64,000 nt of DNA from Proteus sp. FME41 (GTDB lineage: Bacteria > Pseudomonadota > Gammaproteobacteria > Enterobacterales > Enterobacteriaceae): NCBI RefSeq assembly GCF_014897315.1, contig NZ_JABUYL010000013.1, positions 62,001 through 126,000 on the forward strand, read 5' to 3'. This document shows positions 28,026 to 37,564 of the stretch, piece by piece; within the stretch, counting starts at the first letter, position 1; the number at the start of each line of letters is the position of its first letter. A program made the position numbers and the translations under genes. A model generated the notes under the pieces. The model had not been told where the DNA came from, searched no databases, and worked only from the letters and a program-made list of their open reading frames with translations.

Positions 28026-28727
28026 GTGTCACTGCGAATTTTAGCAATTGATACTGCAACAGAATCTTGTTCAGTTGCAGTTTGGAATGAAGGTGTTGTT
28101 GCTTCACGTTTTGAAATCTCACCTCGTGAACATACACAAAAGATTTTACCTATGGTTAAAAATGCTTTACAGGAAGCAAATTTAACATTGCAATCATTAG
28201 ATGCAATTGCGTTTGGGCGAGGACCTGGCAGTTTTACTGGGGTTCGTATTGGCGTAGGTATTGCACAAGGTATTGCGCTAGGTGCTGAATTACCTATGAT
28301 AGGAATTTCATCACTTGCCACTATGGCCGAAGGCGTATTGAGAACAACGGGTATTAAACAGGTTCTTGTTGCAATAGATGCGCGTATGGGCGAAATTTAT
28401 TGTGCACAATATCAGTGCGACGATGCAGGTGTATGGTCTGGTGAAGAAACGGAAGCCGTAATGAAACCAGAACAATTTGTAGACGTATTGCAATCAACCT
28501 CTGGGACTTGGGCAATTGCAGGTACAGGCTGGCAAGCCTACCCTGATTTAAAAGAAACGTTACCTTGTACGATTGTTGACACTGAAATTACGTTACCTGC
28601 AGCACAAGATATGTTACCCCTTGCCGTTACCGCTTGGCGTGAGGGCAAAGCAACAAAAGTTGAAGAGGCTGAACCGGTCTATTTACGTAATGAAGTCACG
28701 TGGAAAAAATTACCTGGGCGTGAATAG
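28026..28727 (+). CDS. tsaB: tRNA t6A synthesis protein TsaB
   Basis: A scaffold/ASKHA-fold partner of TsaD in making threonylcarbamoyladenosine at position 37 of ANN-decoding tRNAs. The 233 residues show [20 protein letters not shown] at the N-terminus, [12 protein letters not shown] near 36, [20 protein letters not shown] near 68, and [17 protein letters not shown] at the end, as in E. coli. The start is GTG at 28026, spaced eight bases from CGGAG; an ATG at 28021 lies too close to that site and opens a seven-codon ORF in another frame. Confidence 0.96.
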   Translation: MSLRILAIDTATESCSVAVWNEGVVASRFEISPREHTQKILPMVKNALQEANLTLQSLDAIAFGRGPGSFTGVRIGVGIAQGIALGAELPMIGISSLATMAEGVLRTTGIKQVLVAIDARMGEIYCAQYQCDDAGVWSGEETEAVMKPEQFVDVLQSTSGTWAIAGTGWQAYPDLKETLPCTIVDTEITLPAAQDMLPLAVTAWREGKATKVEEAEPVYLRNEVTWKKLPGRE

Positions 28728-28813
28728 AGTGTGAGTATCTATTAGAATCCGAAGAGTGAGGCTATAATAGCACTATAGAGTAACGTCAATAATGACTTGC
28801 AATGAGGTGGTTT

Positions 28814-29410
28814 ATGAACAGACAATTAAACTATCGTTTGGTAAGCAAAGCGCTATTTTTGTCTGGTGCGTTGCTTCTAGCCGGATGCGTCTCTATACCT
28901 GAGTCAATAAAAGGCACATCAGCTACACCCGTCACTGATCTAAATGGTGTTTTTGTGGCCCCAGAGCTTTATGTCGGTCAAGAAGGACGTTTTGGCGGAC
29001 GTGTGATTGATGTTAAAAACCTTCAATCATCCACACAGCTAGAAATTGCGGTTATGCCTCTTTCTCAATACGATGCAGCACCTGAGTTACAGCAACCTTC
29101 TGTCGGTCGCCTCTATGCTAATGTCACGCATTTTTTAGATCCTACAGATTATAAAAATCAGTATGTAACCGTGGTCGGAACGATTAAAGGCGTCGAAAAC
29201 GGCAAGGTAGGTGAAGCTAACTATCCATTTTTACGCATGGATGTAACAGGGATGAAACGCTGGACATTGACACAACAAGTTATTATGCCAGCACCTGTTA
29301 TGACATGGGGTTACTATGGTGATGGTCCATATTGGGGTTATCATCATGGGTATGGTGGTTACGGTGGGTATCCTTACGGAACAGGTCAGGTTGTACCCAT
29401 TTTAGAATAA
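28814..29410 (+). CDS. Slp family outer membrane lipoprotein (YeaY-like)
   Basis: A 198-residue lipoprotein with signal peptide ending in lipobox LLAGC near residue 21. The core (CVSIPESIKG, YVGQEGRFGGRVIDVKN, YKNQYVTVVGTIKGVENGKV, YPFLRMDVTGMKRW) is typical of the Slp/YeaY family of starvation-related outer membrane lipoproteins. The C-terminus is a Gly/Tyr-rich tail (YHHGYGGYGGYPYGTG). ATG 28814, after GAGGTGG, is preferred to 28802. It sits between tsaB and fadD, where E. coli has yeaY, so YeaY orthology is likely. Confidence 0.9.
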   Translation: MNRQLNYRLVSKALFLSGALLLAGCVSIPESIKGTSATPVTDLNGVFVAPELYVGQEGRFGGRVIDVKNLQSSTQLEIAVMPLSQYDAAPELQQPSVGRLYANVTHFLDPTDYKNQYVTVVGTIKGVENGKVGEANYPFLRMDVTGMKRWTLTQQVIMPAPVMTWGYYGDGPYWGYHHGYGGYGGYPYGTGQVVPILE

Positions 29411-29542
29411 AAAATGGGGTTTTGATTTAATGACGTTATAATATTTTATCTCCATTTGTTTGAATCGGTGTATAATTAAAACCTATAATATATTAGGTAA
29501 CTATCTAATAGAGTTATTAAAGTTGAATAAAAATTAAGAGAG

Positions 29543-29567
29543 GGCGGTTTTTACCGCCTTCTTTTTT
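29543..29567 (+). terminator. Terminator after the slp-family gene
   Basis: GGCGGT (29543-29548), loop TTTT, ACCGCC (29553-29558), then TTCTTTTTT. Confidence 0.9.
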
Positions 29568-29629
29568 GTTAGCCTAAAAATAAAATATTTAGTGACACAC
29601 TTCGCATCTTCACAACAGAAAATTGTTTG

Positions 29630-29646
29630 TGCTGGTAGGATGAGTT
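29630..29646 (+). promoter_or_regulatory. FadR-like operator upstream of fadD
   Basis: TGCTGGTAGGATGAGTT, differing by two bases from the E. coli fadD FadR site as I recall it (AGCTGGTATGATGAGTT). It lies 65 bases before the fadD start. FadR would repress fadD until long-chain acyl-CoA is bound. The rest of the 300-base slp-fadD gap holds only the slp terminator and AT-rich promoter DNA. Confidence 0.7.
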
Positions 29647-29710
29647 AATACTTTGTTAAAAATGAAACATAATATTAACCCGAGAAGTGCGATTAATCAG
29701 GAGTACTACT

Positions 29711-31399
29711 TTGGAAAAAGTCTGGCTTAAACGTTATCCGGCAGATGTTCCGGCTGAAATTGACCCGGACCGTTTTGCATCCCTTGCTGAGATGCTTGAA
29801 AACGCTGTCGCAAATTACGCAGATCAACCCGCCTTTATCAATATGGGCGAGGTCATGACTTATCGCAAACTTGAAGAGCGCAGCCGTGCTTTCGCCGCTT
29901 ACTTGCAAAATGGTTTAGGGTTAAAAAAAGGCGATCGTGTTGCCTTAATGATGCCTAATTTATTGCAATATCCTATTGCGCTTTTCGGTATTCTTCGCGC
30001 AGGTATGGTTGTGATAAATGTGAACCCACTTTATACACCAAGAGAGCTCGAACATCAGCTAAATGACAGTGGCGCAAGTGCTATTGTTATTGTCTCTAAC
30101 TTTGCGCATACACTCGAAAAAATCGTCTTTAATACCAGCATTAAACACGTTATTTTAACCCGAATGGGTGATCAGCTATCACGCCCAAAAGCAACCTTAG
30201 TTGATTTTGTTGTGAAGTATATCAAACGATTAGTGCCTAAATATAATTTGCCTGATGCTATTTCATTTCGTCGAGCAATGCATTTTGGTTATCGGATGCA
30301 ATATATCAAACCGGAGATCACTGGGGGCGATTTAGCATTCTTACAATATACTGGGGGTACAACAGGAATTGCTAAGGGGGCTATGTTAACGCATCGTAAT
30401 ATGTTGGCAAATCTTGAACAAGCCAAAGCCGCTTATGTGCCCGCCTTAAATGTAGGTAAAGAGCTGGTGGTAACTGCATTACCGCTGTATCACGTTTTTG
30501 CTTTAACCGTTAACTGTCTGTTGTTTATTGAAGTCGGGGGTAAAAACCTACTGATCACTAACCCTCGTGATGTTAAAGGTACGATTAAGGAATTATCACG
30601 TTACCCTGTCACGGCAATTACAGGTGTGAATACCTTATTCAATGCATGGCTACAAAATCCAGAGTTTCGCCAGCTTGATTTTTCTAAACTTAATCTTTCT
30701 GTCGGCGGCGGTATGCCTGTACAACGCAGCGTAGCTGAAGAGTGGGAAGCATTAACCGGCAAACATTTGTTAGAAGGTTATGGGCTAACAGAATGTTCTC
30801 CTCTGGTCACTGGAAATCCGTATAATCTAAAAAAATACAGTGGCAGTATTGGATTACCCGTACCTTCAACGGACGTCAAGTTTATGGATGATGAAGGTAA
30901 TGAGGTTGACCGTACTGTAGGCGGCGAAATGTGGGTTCGTGGACCTCAGGTCATGAAGGGGTATTGGAACCGTCCTGATGCAACTGATGAGGTTTTACAT
31001 GATGGTTGGGTTGCGACGGGTGATATTGCGACAATGGATGACGAAGGCTTTATTCGTATCATTGATCGTAAAAAAGATATGATTTTAGTGTCAGGTTTTA
31101 ACGTCTATCCCAATGAGGTTGAAGAGGTCGTTACAGCACACCCTAAAGTTTTAGAATCCGCGGCAATTGGTGTACCGAGTAAAAATTCAGGTGAGACAGT
31201 TAAAATTTTTATCGTGAAAAAAGATCCTTCATTGACAGAAGATGAAGTGAAAACTCACTGCCGTCGCTATTTAACAGGTTATAAAGTTCCCAAGATTATT
31301 GAGTTTCGTGATGAGTTGCCAAAGTCAAATGTGGGTAAAATTTTACGCAGAGAGTTAAGAAATGAAGAAAAACAGTTGAAAACATCAACTGAATCTTGA
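29711..31399 (+). CDS. fadD: Long-chain fatty acid-CoA ligase
   Basis: Activates imported long-chain fatty acids to acyl-CoA at the inner membrane. The 562 residues (E. coli 561) contain the ATP/AMP signature [18 protein letters not shown] near residue 213, [12 protein letters not shown] near 355, and the fatty-acyl-CoA synthetase signature [18 protein letters not shown] near 431. The start is TTG at 29711 ([14 protein letters not shown]), directly comparable with the TTG start of E. coli fadD (MKKVWLNRYPADVP) and preceded by CAGGAG. Upstream codons in frame are not needed. Confidence 0.96.
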   Translation: MEKVWLKRYPADVPAEIDPDRFASLAEMLENAVANYADQPAFINMGEVMTYRKLEERSRAFAAYLQNGLGLKKGDRVALMMPNLLQYPIALFGILRAGMVVINVNPLYTPRELEHQLNDSGASAIVIVSNFAHTLEKIVFNTSIKHVILTRMGDQLSRPKATLVDFVVKYIKRLVPKYNLPDAISFRRAMHFGYRMQYIKPEITGGDLAFLQYTGGTTGIAKGAMLTHRNMLANLEQAKAAYVPALNVGKELVVTALPLYHVFALTVNCLLFIEVGGKNLLITNPRDVKGTIKELSRYPVTAITGVNTLFNAWLQNPEFRQLDFSKLNLSVGGGMPVQRSVAEEWEALTGKHLLEGYGLTECSPLVTGNPYNLKKYSGSIGLPVPSTDVKFMDDEGNEVDRTVGGEMWVRGPQVMKGYWNRPDATDEVLHDGWVATGDIATMDDEGFIRIIDRKKDMILVSGFNVYPNEVEEVVTAHPKVLESAAIGVPSKNSGETVKIFIVKKDPSLTEDEVKTHCRRYLTGYKVPKIIEFRDELPKSNVGKILRRELRNEEKQLKTSTES

Positions 31400-31427
31400 T
31401 ACAACACTCAATAACCTTTTTCAATTT

Positions 31428-31450
31428 CGCCGGTTTACACCGGCGTTTTT
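31428..31450 (+). terminator. Terminator after fadD
   Basis: CGCCGG (31428-31433), loop TTTACA, CCGGCG (31440-31445), then five T. Confidence 0.9.
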
Positions 31451-31497
31451 GTGATTACACAAAAAGTCATTAGACATAAAAACAAGAGAAACCTGTT

Positions 31498-32616
31498 TTG
31501 AATTATCAATTGATTACGACAGACACTGCATTAGATATCGCCTGTAAAGCCGCATCACTGGCTTCACAAATCGCCTTAGATACAGAGTTTGTCCGCATAC
31601 GCACCTATTACCCACATCTTGGTTTAATCCAGATGTATGATGGTCAACAGATCTCTCTTATTGATCCGCTTGCAATCACTGATTGGACTCCTTTTGTTGA
31701 GTTATTAATGAACCCAAATATCATGAAATATCTCCATGCGGGGAGTGAAGATATTGAAGTGTTCTCACATCAATTTGGTTGTGTCCCAACACCAATGATA
31801 GACACTCAAGTTGTTGCCGCCTTTTTGGGATATCCTATTTCTTGTGGTTTCGCAACATTAGTTGAGATATATGAAAATATCGCATTAGATAAAAGTGAAT
31901 CTCGAACAGATTGGTTAGCGCGCCCATTAACTGAAAGACAGTGTCAATATGCCAGTGGTGATGTTTTCTATTTACTTCCATTAGCTAAAAAATTAATTAC
32001 AGAAGCCGAAGATGCTGGTTATATGGATGCGATTGCTGATGAATGCGAAATGATTGCAGAACGTCGCCAAGAGACAGTTATACCTGAGCTTGCTTACCGT
32101 GAAATTAGTAATGCTTGGCAATTAAAAGGCCAACATTTAGCCTGTTTACAAATGCTTGCACAATGGCGCTTAAATCAAGCTAAAGCCCGTGATATGGCAT
32201 TAAACTTTGTTGTAAGAGAAGAGCATTTATGGGCTGTTGCACGTTATCTTCCTTCTTCATTAGCCGAATTAGATGCCTTGTCGCTATCGGGACAAGAAAT
32301 TCGTTGTCATGGACGCCGCTTACTCGATTTTGTTGCTAAAGCTAAAGAAGTAAAAGATGAAGATTGTCCTAAGCCGATTAGCAATATAATTGAACAACCT
32401 AATTATAAAAAAGCGTTTAAAGCCATCAAAACGGTTATTCAAGAAATCAGTGAAGGTCAGCGTTATAATCCTGAACTATTAGCCTCAAGAAGACAAATTA
32501 ATCAGCTACTGAGTATTCACTGGAAAATAAAGGAAGGGCAACCCGAACTTATTTCACGCTGGCGTAAAGCATTATTAGAAGAAAAAGTGACTGAAATCTT
32601 GGCTGAATATCCTTAG
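31498..32616 (+). CDS. rnd: Ribonuclease D
   Basis: A 3'-5' exoribonuclease active in tRNA 3'-end maturation. The 372 residues (E. coli 375) have the DEDD exonuclease motifs: ALDTEFVRIRTYYP near residue 26, HAGSEDIEVF near 81, and YASGDVFYLLPL near 155. HRDC-type domains follow (ACLQMLAQWRLNQAKARDMA near 217). The start is TTG at 31498 (MNYQLITTD); E. coli rnd also starts with UUG, which is known to limit its expression. Confidence 0.96.
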   Translation: MNYQLITTDTALDIACKAASLASQIALDTEFVRIRTYYPHLGLIQMYDGQQISLIDPLAITDWTPFVELLMNPNIMKYLHAGSEDIEVFSHQFGCVPTPMIDTQVVAAFLGYPISCGFATLVEIYENIALDKSESRTDWLARPLTERQCQYASGDVFYLLPLAKKLITEAEDAGYMDAIADECEMIAERRQETVIPELAYREISNAWQLKGQHLACLQMLAQWRLNQAKARDMALNFVVREEHLWAVARYLPSSLAELDALSLSGQEIRCHGRRLLDFVAKAKEVKDEDCPKPISNIIEQPNYKKAFKAIKTVIQEISEGQRYNPELLASRRQINQLLSIHWKIKEGQPELISRWRKALLEEKVTEILAEYP

Positions 32617-32650
32617 TTTTATTAATTATCTAATACCCGAAATTAAATAG

Positions 32651-32675
32651 GAGTCTCTTTAGAGGCTCTTTTTTT
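32651..32675 (+). terminator. Terminator after rnd
   Basis: GAGTCTC (32651-32657), loop TTTA, GAGGCTC (32662-32668), then seven T. One G-U pair in the stem. Confidence 0.88.
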
Positions 32676-32859
32676 ACACGCAAAAAAATCGCCTATAAAA
32701 AATAGGTGAGATTAGAAAGGGGATGAAATAGATTAAGGGTAAAAATAAACGTTATTACAGAATAAAAGAGCTCCTTTGACTTATCACCAATGATTAAAAT
32801 AGCAACGAGATATAGCGCTATTTGCGCATTCAGGTCTTTCGTATTTGTATATAATTAAA

Positions 32860-32903
32860 CACAGAGCCAATCAAATTAGTTATAGTTCATGGCTGGCTCT
32901 GTG
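32860..32903 (-). terminator. Hairpin after minE
   Basis: Perfect 10-bp arms CACAGAGCCA (32860-32869) / TGGCTCTGTG (32894-32903) with a 24-nt loop. On the minus strand it lies 32 bases past the minE stop and is followed by TTTAATTATATA, so it probably ends the minCDE transcript. Confidence 0.6.
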
Positions 32904-32934
32904 AATAATGACTGATATAAAGTGTCAATGTGAT

Positions 32935-33204
32935 TTACTTTGTCGGTTCTTCGTTTTCAGGTAAAGTCACATTGAGTTCTAATACAGAGATATCGTCCCC
33001 TTTTTGTTCAAATTGAACAGAAAGCATCTCTGGATCTATCTGTACATATTTACAGATAACAGCTAATAAATCTCTTTTCATATCAGGTAAATAAGCAGGC
33101 TCACTATCACCACGGCGACGTTCTGCTACGATAATTTGTAGACGCTCCTTGGCAATATTAGCTGTCGATTTTTTACGCGACAGGAAAAAATCTAGTAAAG
33201 CCAT
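32935..33204 (-). CDS. minE: Cell division topological specificity factor MinE
   Basis: MinE stimulates MinD ATPase and drives the pole-to-pole oscillation that places the division site. The 89 residues (E. coli 88) start with the membrane-targeting [12 protein letters not shown], followed by the MinD-binding helix region [19 protein letters not shown], and a C-terminal dimer domain. Last gene of minC-minD-minE, three bases after minD. Confidence 0.96.
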   Translation of the reverse strand: MALLDFFLSRKKSTANIAKERLQIIVAERRRGDSEPAYLPDMKRDLLAVICKYVQIDPEMLSVQFEQKGDDISVLELNVTLPENEEPTK

Positions 33205-33207
33205 CTT

Positions 33208-34020
33208 TTACCCCCCAAAAAGGCGTTTCAGAAAGCCTTTTTTCTCTTCTTCAATAAAACGGAATGGATGTTCTTCACCTAACAAACGATTTACGGTATC
33301 TGAATAGGCTTTACCTGCATCAGATTCGCTATCTAAAATAACAGGTTCACCTTGGTTAGATGAACGTAAAACAGATTGATCTTCGGGAATAACACCCAAA
33401 AGTGGAATGCATAGAATTTCAAGGACATCTTCCATACTTAACATATCACCACGGCTTACACGGCCGGGATTATAACGTGTTAATAAAAGATGTTCTTTTA
33501 TTGGGTCTTGACCACGTTCAGCTCGACGTGACTTAGAGGCAAGAATGCCTAAAATACGGTCGGAGTCACGTACAGATGAAACTTCAGGGTTTGTTGTGAT
33601 AACTGCTTCATCTGCAAAATAAAGGGCCATTAATGCACCGCTTTCAATACCCGCAGGCGAATCACAAATAATAAAATCAAATCCCATTTGATCGAGTTCA
33701 TCTAATACTTTCTCTACACCTTCACGGGTAAGAGCGTCTTTATCTCGTGTTTGTGATGCAGGGAGAATAAATAGATTTTCTGTGCGCTTATCTTTAATTA
33801 ATGCTTGATTTAAAGAGGCATCGCCCTGAATAACGTTAACAAAATCATAAACAACTCTACGTTCACAACCCATGATAAGGTCTAAATTACGTAACCCAAT
33901 ATCAAAGTCGATAACAACCGTCTTATGACCTTTTTGAGCGAGGCCGGTAGAAATGGCCGCGCTGGAAGTTGTTTTACCAACCCCACCTTTACCTGACGTA
34001 ACAACAATAATGCGTGCCAT
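33208..34020 (-). CDS. minD: Septum site-determining ATPase MinD
   Basis: Membrane-binding ATPase of the Min oscillator. The 270 residues contain the deviant Walker A GKGGVGKTTSSA at 10-21, DFDIGLRNLDLIMGCERRVV near 38 and DSPAGIESGAL near 119. The C-terminal amphipathic membrane-targeting helix is EEEKKGFLKRLFGG. Middle gene of the min operon, 22 bases after minC. Confidence 0.97.
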   Translation of the reverse strand: MARIIVVTSGKGGVGKTTSSAAISTGLAQKGHKTVVIDFDIGLRNLDLIMGCERRVVYDFVNVIQGDASLNQALIKDKRTENLFILPASQTRDKDALTREGVEKVLDELDQMGFDFIICDSPAGIESGALMALYFADEAVITTNPEVSSVRDSDRILGILASKSRRAERGQDPIKEHLLLTRYNPGRVSRGDMLSMEDVLEILCIPLLGVIPEDQSVLRSSNQGEPVILDSESDAGKAYSDTVNRLLGEEHPFRFIEEEKKGFLKRLFGG

Positions 34021-34042
34021 GGAGTGATTCCTTGTCGATGCT

Positions 34043-34744
34043 CTAAATTAAGTTCTCGATTGTTAATTCATTCTCTTGCAAACTAAGTTGTACAGGCTGA
34101 CCAACAAAGTCTGTAGGAATTTGGTCGCTTAGCCAATATTGACCAGCAATGGAAACAAGTTCAGCAGACAGATGTGTACAAAAAATATGGCTTTCTTTAT
34201 CACCCGATGCACCAGCAAGCACACGTCCACGTAACACACCGTAGATATGCACATTGCCATCAGCAATCAATTCAGCGCCAGCACTCACATTACTAATTAC
34301 AACTAAATCGCTATTTTGAGCATAAATGCGCTGACCCGAACGTACAGGGGTATGGATGATTTTTGTTCTTTGGCGCACAACTGTCGGTGCTTCATCCGTT
34401 TTATCGGTATTTTCCTGAGCGGTTGGCTTAACTATTTTACCTTCATTTAAGATAGGTAACTGTGCGGCAATTATCGCTTCTTTCTGTTGCGCGTCTGAAC
34501 TACCACTAATTCCCACGACTCGTAAGCCAGCATCTTCTACAATTCGCCTCAGTTTTTTAAAATCAATATTTTCATCTGCCAAGGCAGAGACATTGATAAC
34601 TACAGGCGCATTTTTCAGAAATTGAGGCGCTTGTGCAATTTTTTCTGAAATCGCCTGACGAATAACCTTCGGTGTTCCATCATTTAAATGGAGTACTGAA
34701 AGGGTAAAATTACTGCCTTTTAACTCAATGGGCGTATTTGACAT
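34043..34744 (-). CDS. minC: Septum site-determining protein MinC
   Basis: FtsZ-polymerisation inhibitor recruited by MinD. The 233 residues have the N-terminal FtsZ-interacting domain ([17 protein letters not shown]) and, after a polar linker near 105-125, the C-terminal beta-helix MinD-binding domain ([20 protein letters not shown], then [19 protein letters not shown]). First gene of minCDE and divergent from ycgL. Confidence 0.96.
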   Translation of the reverse strand: MSNTPIELKGSNFTLSVLHLNDGTPKVIRQAISEKIAQAPQFLKNAPVVINVSALADENIDFKKLRRIVEDAGLRVVGISGSSDAQQKEAIIAAQLPILNEGKIVKPTAQENTDKTDEAPTVVRQRTKIIHTPVRSGQRIYAQNSDLVVISNVSAGAELIADGNVHIYGVLRGRVLAGASGDKESHIFCTHLSAELVSIAGQYWLSDQIPTDFVGQPVQLSLQENELTIENLI

Positions 34745-34871
34745 CTATCTGACTCAGTAAATTTTTTATAATCTGGCACAAAAAACCAGAGACGATATTA
34801 CGAAAGTATATAAGCATGTTATATTTACTAAAATATTCAGGCAAGTCGCTTATTTTAATAATTAGAGTTTA

Positions 34872-35165
34872 ATGAAAATGATTTGTGCAATTTACCGTAG
34901 TACCAAACGTGATCAAACTTATTTATACATCGAAAAAAAGGATGATTTCTCTCGAATTCCAGCCGAATTATTACAAAGTTTTGGCGAGCCTCAATTTGCA
35001 ATGTTGCTAAACCTCGCGGATAGACAGCGTTTAGCGCATGCTGACATTGAAAAAGTCAAAAAAACGTTAGTTGAACAGGGTTTTTACTTACAAGTACCAC
35101 CCCCTGTCGAAAGTCTGTTAAATGTTTATTTAGATGAATTAAAAAAATCAGAAAAAACTGAATAA
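34872..35165 (+). CDS. ycgL: YcgL domain protein (UPF0745-type)
   Basis: A 97-residue cytosolic protein with the family signature [20 protein letters not shown] at its N-terminus and [15 protein letters not shown] in the middle. Function is not established. It is divergent from minC, the standard gammaproteobacterial position. ATG 34872 has a second in-frame ATG two codons on (34878). Confidence 0.92.
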   Translation: MKMICAIYRSTKRDQTYLYIEKKDDFSRIPAELLQSFGEPQFAMLLNLADRQRLAHADIEKVKKTLVEQGFYLQVPPPVESLLNVYLDELKKSEKTE

Positions 35166-35189
35166 ATCATCGAGATAAAAGGAGCATAA

Positions 35190-36317
35190 ATGTTCAAATA
35201 TTCGTTCATCGCTGTGATTGTTTCTGGATTAATGTTATCTGCATGCACTAATAGCCAGCAAAAATTGGCGGAAAGACAAATTAAAGTCCCAGACTCAACC
35301 ATACTTGAAACACAAAAAACGCCTCGATGGAAACAAGTGGATGTTTCATCATTAGAACAAGCCTTTCCTAAAGACACTCGTATCCCTGCACAATTTCCGG
35401 CATATGTTGATGCATTGAAATTGAAAGCCGCTCAATTAGGGTATAAGCAAGAAACAATAGATTTTGCTTTTTCAGAAGCACATTTTATTGAACGAGTGAT
35501 TAAATCAGACCGAAATCAACCGGAAAAGAAAATCACACTTGATGTTTACCTTCCCCGTATTGTCACTAATGGACGCTTAAATCAAGGGGCTACGCTATAT
35601 CAAGAAAATCAAGAAACCCTAACGAAAATTAGCAATAAATATGGTGTGCCAGCAAGCTATATTGTTGCTTTATGGGGACTCGAAAGTGGTTTTGGCAAAG
35701 TGCAGGGAAAAGAAGATGTTGTCTCTGCCCTTGCAACGTTAGCATTTGAAGGCCGCCGAGAAGAACTATTTTCACGTCAATTAATGGCAGCGCTTGAAAT
35801 TATTGAAGAAGGATATTTACCTCAAGGACAACGCCTGAAAGGTTCTTGGGCAGGTGCGATGGGACAGACTCAGTTTATGCCTTCTTCTTTTCTCACTTAC
35901 GCTGCAGATGGCAATGGTGACGGGAAAATCGACATTTGGAACACGCGTGAAGATGCTTTTGCTTCTGCGGCTAATTATCTCGCCACAGAAGGCTGGAAAA
36001 GTGGACTTCCTTGGGGAGAACAGGTTACTTTATCGGTAGATTTTAACCAGCAGCTTGAAGGTATTAAGGCCGAGCAACAAAAAACAGTGGCTCAATGGAA
36101 AGTATTAGGTGTTCAATTACCTGTAAATAGCGTATTGAGTGATGATATGCCTGTATGGCTAATAATCCCCGATGATGATTTGCACAGAAGCTATTTAGTG
36201 ACACAGAACTTCCGCACGATAATGCATTGGAACAGTTCTTATTTCTTTGCCCTTAGCATTGTCACAATGGCTGATGGCGTTGCTAATAAAATAAATACAC
36301 TGCCTAACGCGGGTTAG
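35190..36317 (+). CDS. MltB-type lytic murein transglycosylase, lipoprotein
   Basis: A 375-residue predicted outer-membrane lipoprotein; the signal peptide ends in lipobox LSAC at residue 19. The catalytic domain is of the MltB (SLT_2) family: catalytic Glu in IVALWGLESGFGKVQG near residue 165, and AMGQTQFMPSSFLTYAADGN near 224. It should cleave the MurNAc-GlcNAc bond of peptidoglycan with 1,6-anhydro product. It is not mltB itself by location; it lies between ycgL and ycgM, where related species often have such a gene. The name is left open. Confidence 0.9.
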   Translation: MFKYSFIAVIVSGLMLSACTNSQQKLAERQIKVPDSTILETQKTPRWKQVDVSSLEQAFPKDTRIPAQFPAYVDALKLKAAQLGYKQETIDFAFSEAHFIERVIKSDRNQPEKKITLDVYLPRIVTNGRLNQGATLYQENQETLTKISNKYGVPASYIVALWGLESGFGKVQGKEDVVSALATLAFEGRREELFSRQLMAALEIIEEGYLPQGQRLKGSWAGAMGQTQFMPSSFLTYAADGNGDGKIDIWNTREDAFASAANYLATEGWKSGLPWGEQVTLSVDFNQQLEGIKAEQQKTVAQWKVLGVQLPVNSVLSDDMPVWLIIPDDDLHRSYLVTQNFRTIMHWNSSYFFALSIVTMADGVANKINTLPNAG

Positions 36318-36366
36318 TCGCATTGCAGTGAAAAAAACACAGCAATTTACCTAAAAGGAACACATT

Positions 36367-37023
36367 ATGTATCAACATCGTGATTGGGAAGGTGCATTAC
36401 TTGATTTCCCTGTCAGTAAAGTCATTTGCGTTGGTAGTAACTATGCAAATCATATTAAAGAGATGGGATCTGTTCGCTCGGAAGAACCCGTCATTTTCAT
36501 CAAACCAGAAACTGCTATGTGTGATATCCGTCAACCGATTGCTATTCCTAAAGATATGGGTGCGGTTCATCACGAAATCGAATTAGCCGTATTAATTGGT
36601 CAGCCACTTAAGCAAGCGAATGAAGATAGGGTTGATCGTGCAATTGCAGGTTTCGGTATTGGTCTTGATCTTACTTTACGTGATTTACAAGGTAAATTGA
36701 AAAAAGCAGGACAGCCGTGGGAAAAAAGTAAAGCGTTTGATGGCTCTGCACCATTATCCGGTTTTATTCCTGTTAATTCATTTGGTGACCCGCAAAACGC
36801 AGATTTAATGTTACGTGTTAATGACGAGATTCGTCAGCAGGGCAACAGTCGTGATATGCTTACCCCTGTTTTACCCCTTATCAGCTATATGTCTCGCTTT
36901 TTTACCCTACGTCCAGGTGATGTGATTTTAACGGGAACACCTGAAGGTGTGGGTCCTCTAGAATCTGGTGACATGTTGGTATTAAGTGTTAATGAGCATC
37001 AGCTGACAACGCGGGTTATTTAA
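36367..37023 (+). CDS. ycgM: Fumarylacetoacetate hydrolase family protein YcgM
   Basis: A 218-residue cytosolic enzyme of the FAH superfamily with metal-binding acidic residues in VHHEIELAVLIG near residue 67, IGLDLTLRDLQ near 98, KAFDGSAPLSGF near 121 and TGTPEGVGPL near 196. Relatives hydrolyse acylpyruvates or decarboxylate oxaloacetate; the physiological substrate here is not known. It is followed after 36 bases by ycgN, with which it is normally linked. Confidence 0.92.
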   Translation: MYQHRDWEGALLDFPVSKVICVGSNYANHIKEMGSVRSEEPVIFIKPETAMCDIRQPIAIPKDMGAVHHEIELAVLIGQPLKQANEDRVDRAIAGFGIGLDLTLRDLQGKLKKAGQPWEKSKAFDGSAPLSGFIPVNSFGDPQNADLMLRVNDEIRQQGNSRDMLTPVLPLISYMSRFFTLRPGDVILTGTPEGVGPLESGDMLVLSVNEHQLTTRVI

Positions 37024-37059
37024 TTCGTATCAGATGAGCAATAAGGTAATAACGTAGAG

Positions 37060-37503
37060 ATGACACAGGCTTTTTGGCAGACTAAAACACTAGATGAAAT
37101 GAGTGATGATGAGTGGGAGTCACTCTGTGACGGGTGTGGGCAATGTTGTTTACACAAGTTAATGGATGATGATACTGACGAGATATATTTTACTAATGTC
37201 GCGTGTAATCAACTCAATATTAAAACCTGCCAATGCAGTAATTATGAAGATCGTTTTCGTTATGAGCCAGATTGTATCAAGCTTACAAGGCATAATTTAC
37301 CAACATTTGAGTGGTTGCCAATGACATGTGCATATCGTTTGTTAGCAGAAGGCAAACCGTTGCAAAATTGGCATCCTCTTATTGCGGGTAATAAGGCTAA
37401 AATGCACCAAGGTAATATTTCTGTAAGGTATATTGCGGTGCCAGAAACGGAAGTTGAAGATTGGGAAGATCACATTCTTAATCGTCCAAAAGGACGTGGT
37501 TAA
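37060..37503 (+). CDS. ycgN: YcgN family cysteine-cluster protein (UPF0260)
   Basis: A 147-residue protein with a cysteine-rich metal-binding-like region ([20 protein letters not shown] near residue 21, then [20 protein letters not shown] near 46), typical of UPF0260. Function unknown; the Cys pattern suggests zinc or iron-sulfur binding. Same order ycgM-ycgN as E. coli. Confidence 0.92.
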   Translation: MTQAFWQTKTLDEMSDDEWESLCDGCGQCCLHKLMDDDTDEIYFTNVACNQLNIKTCQCSNYEDRFRYEPDCIKLTRHNLPTFEWLPMTCAYRLLAEGKPLQNWHPLIAGNKAKMHQGNISVRYIAVPETEVEDWEDHILNRPKGRG

Positions 37504-37536
37504 TTAGAACCAAATTATTTTCCCTATCTAATCATT

Positions 37537-37558
37537 AAAAGCCCTTTTCAGGGCTTTT
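37537..37558. terminator. Bidirectional terminator between ycgN and the phzF-like gene
   Basis: AAAAGCCCT (37537-37545), loop TTTC, AGGGCTTTT (37550-37558), between convergent genes. Confidence 0.9.
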
Positions 37559-37564
37559 GTCTAT

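Larger units (their letters stand above)
32617..32934. other. Gap between rnd and minE
   Basis: About 320 bases between convergent genes. It contains the rnd terminator (32651-32675) and a 10-bp inverted repeat nearer minE (32860-32903). Between them is AT-rich DNA with no ORF that I can support. Confidence 0.6.
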
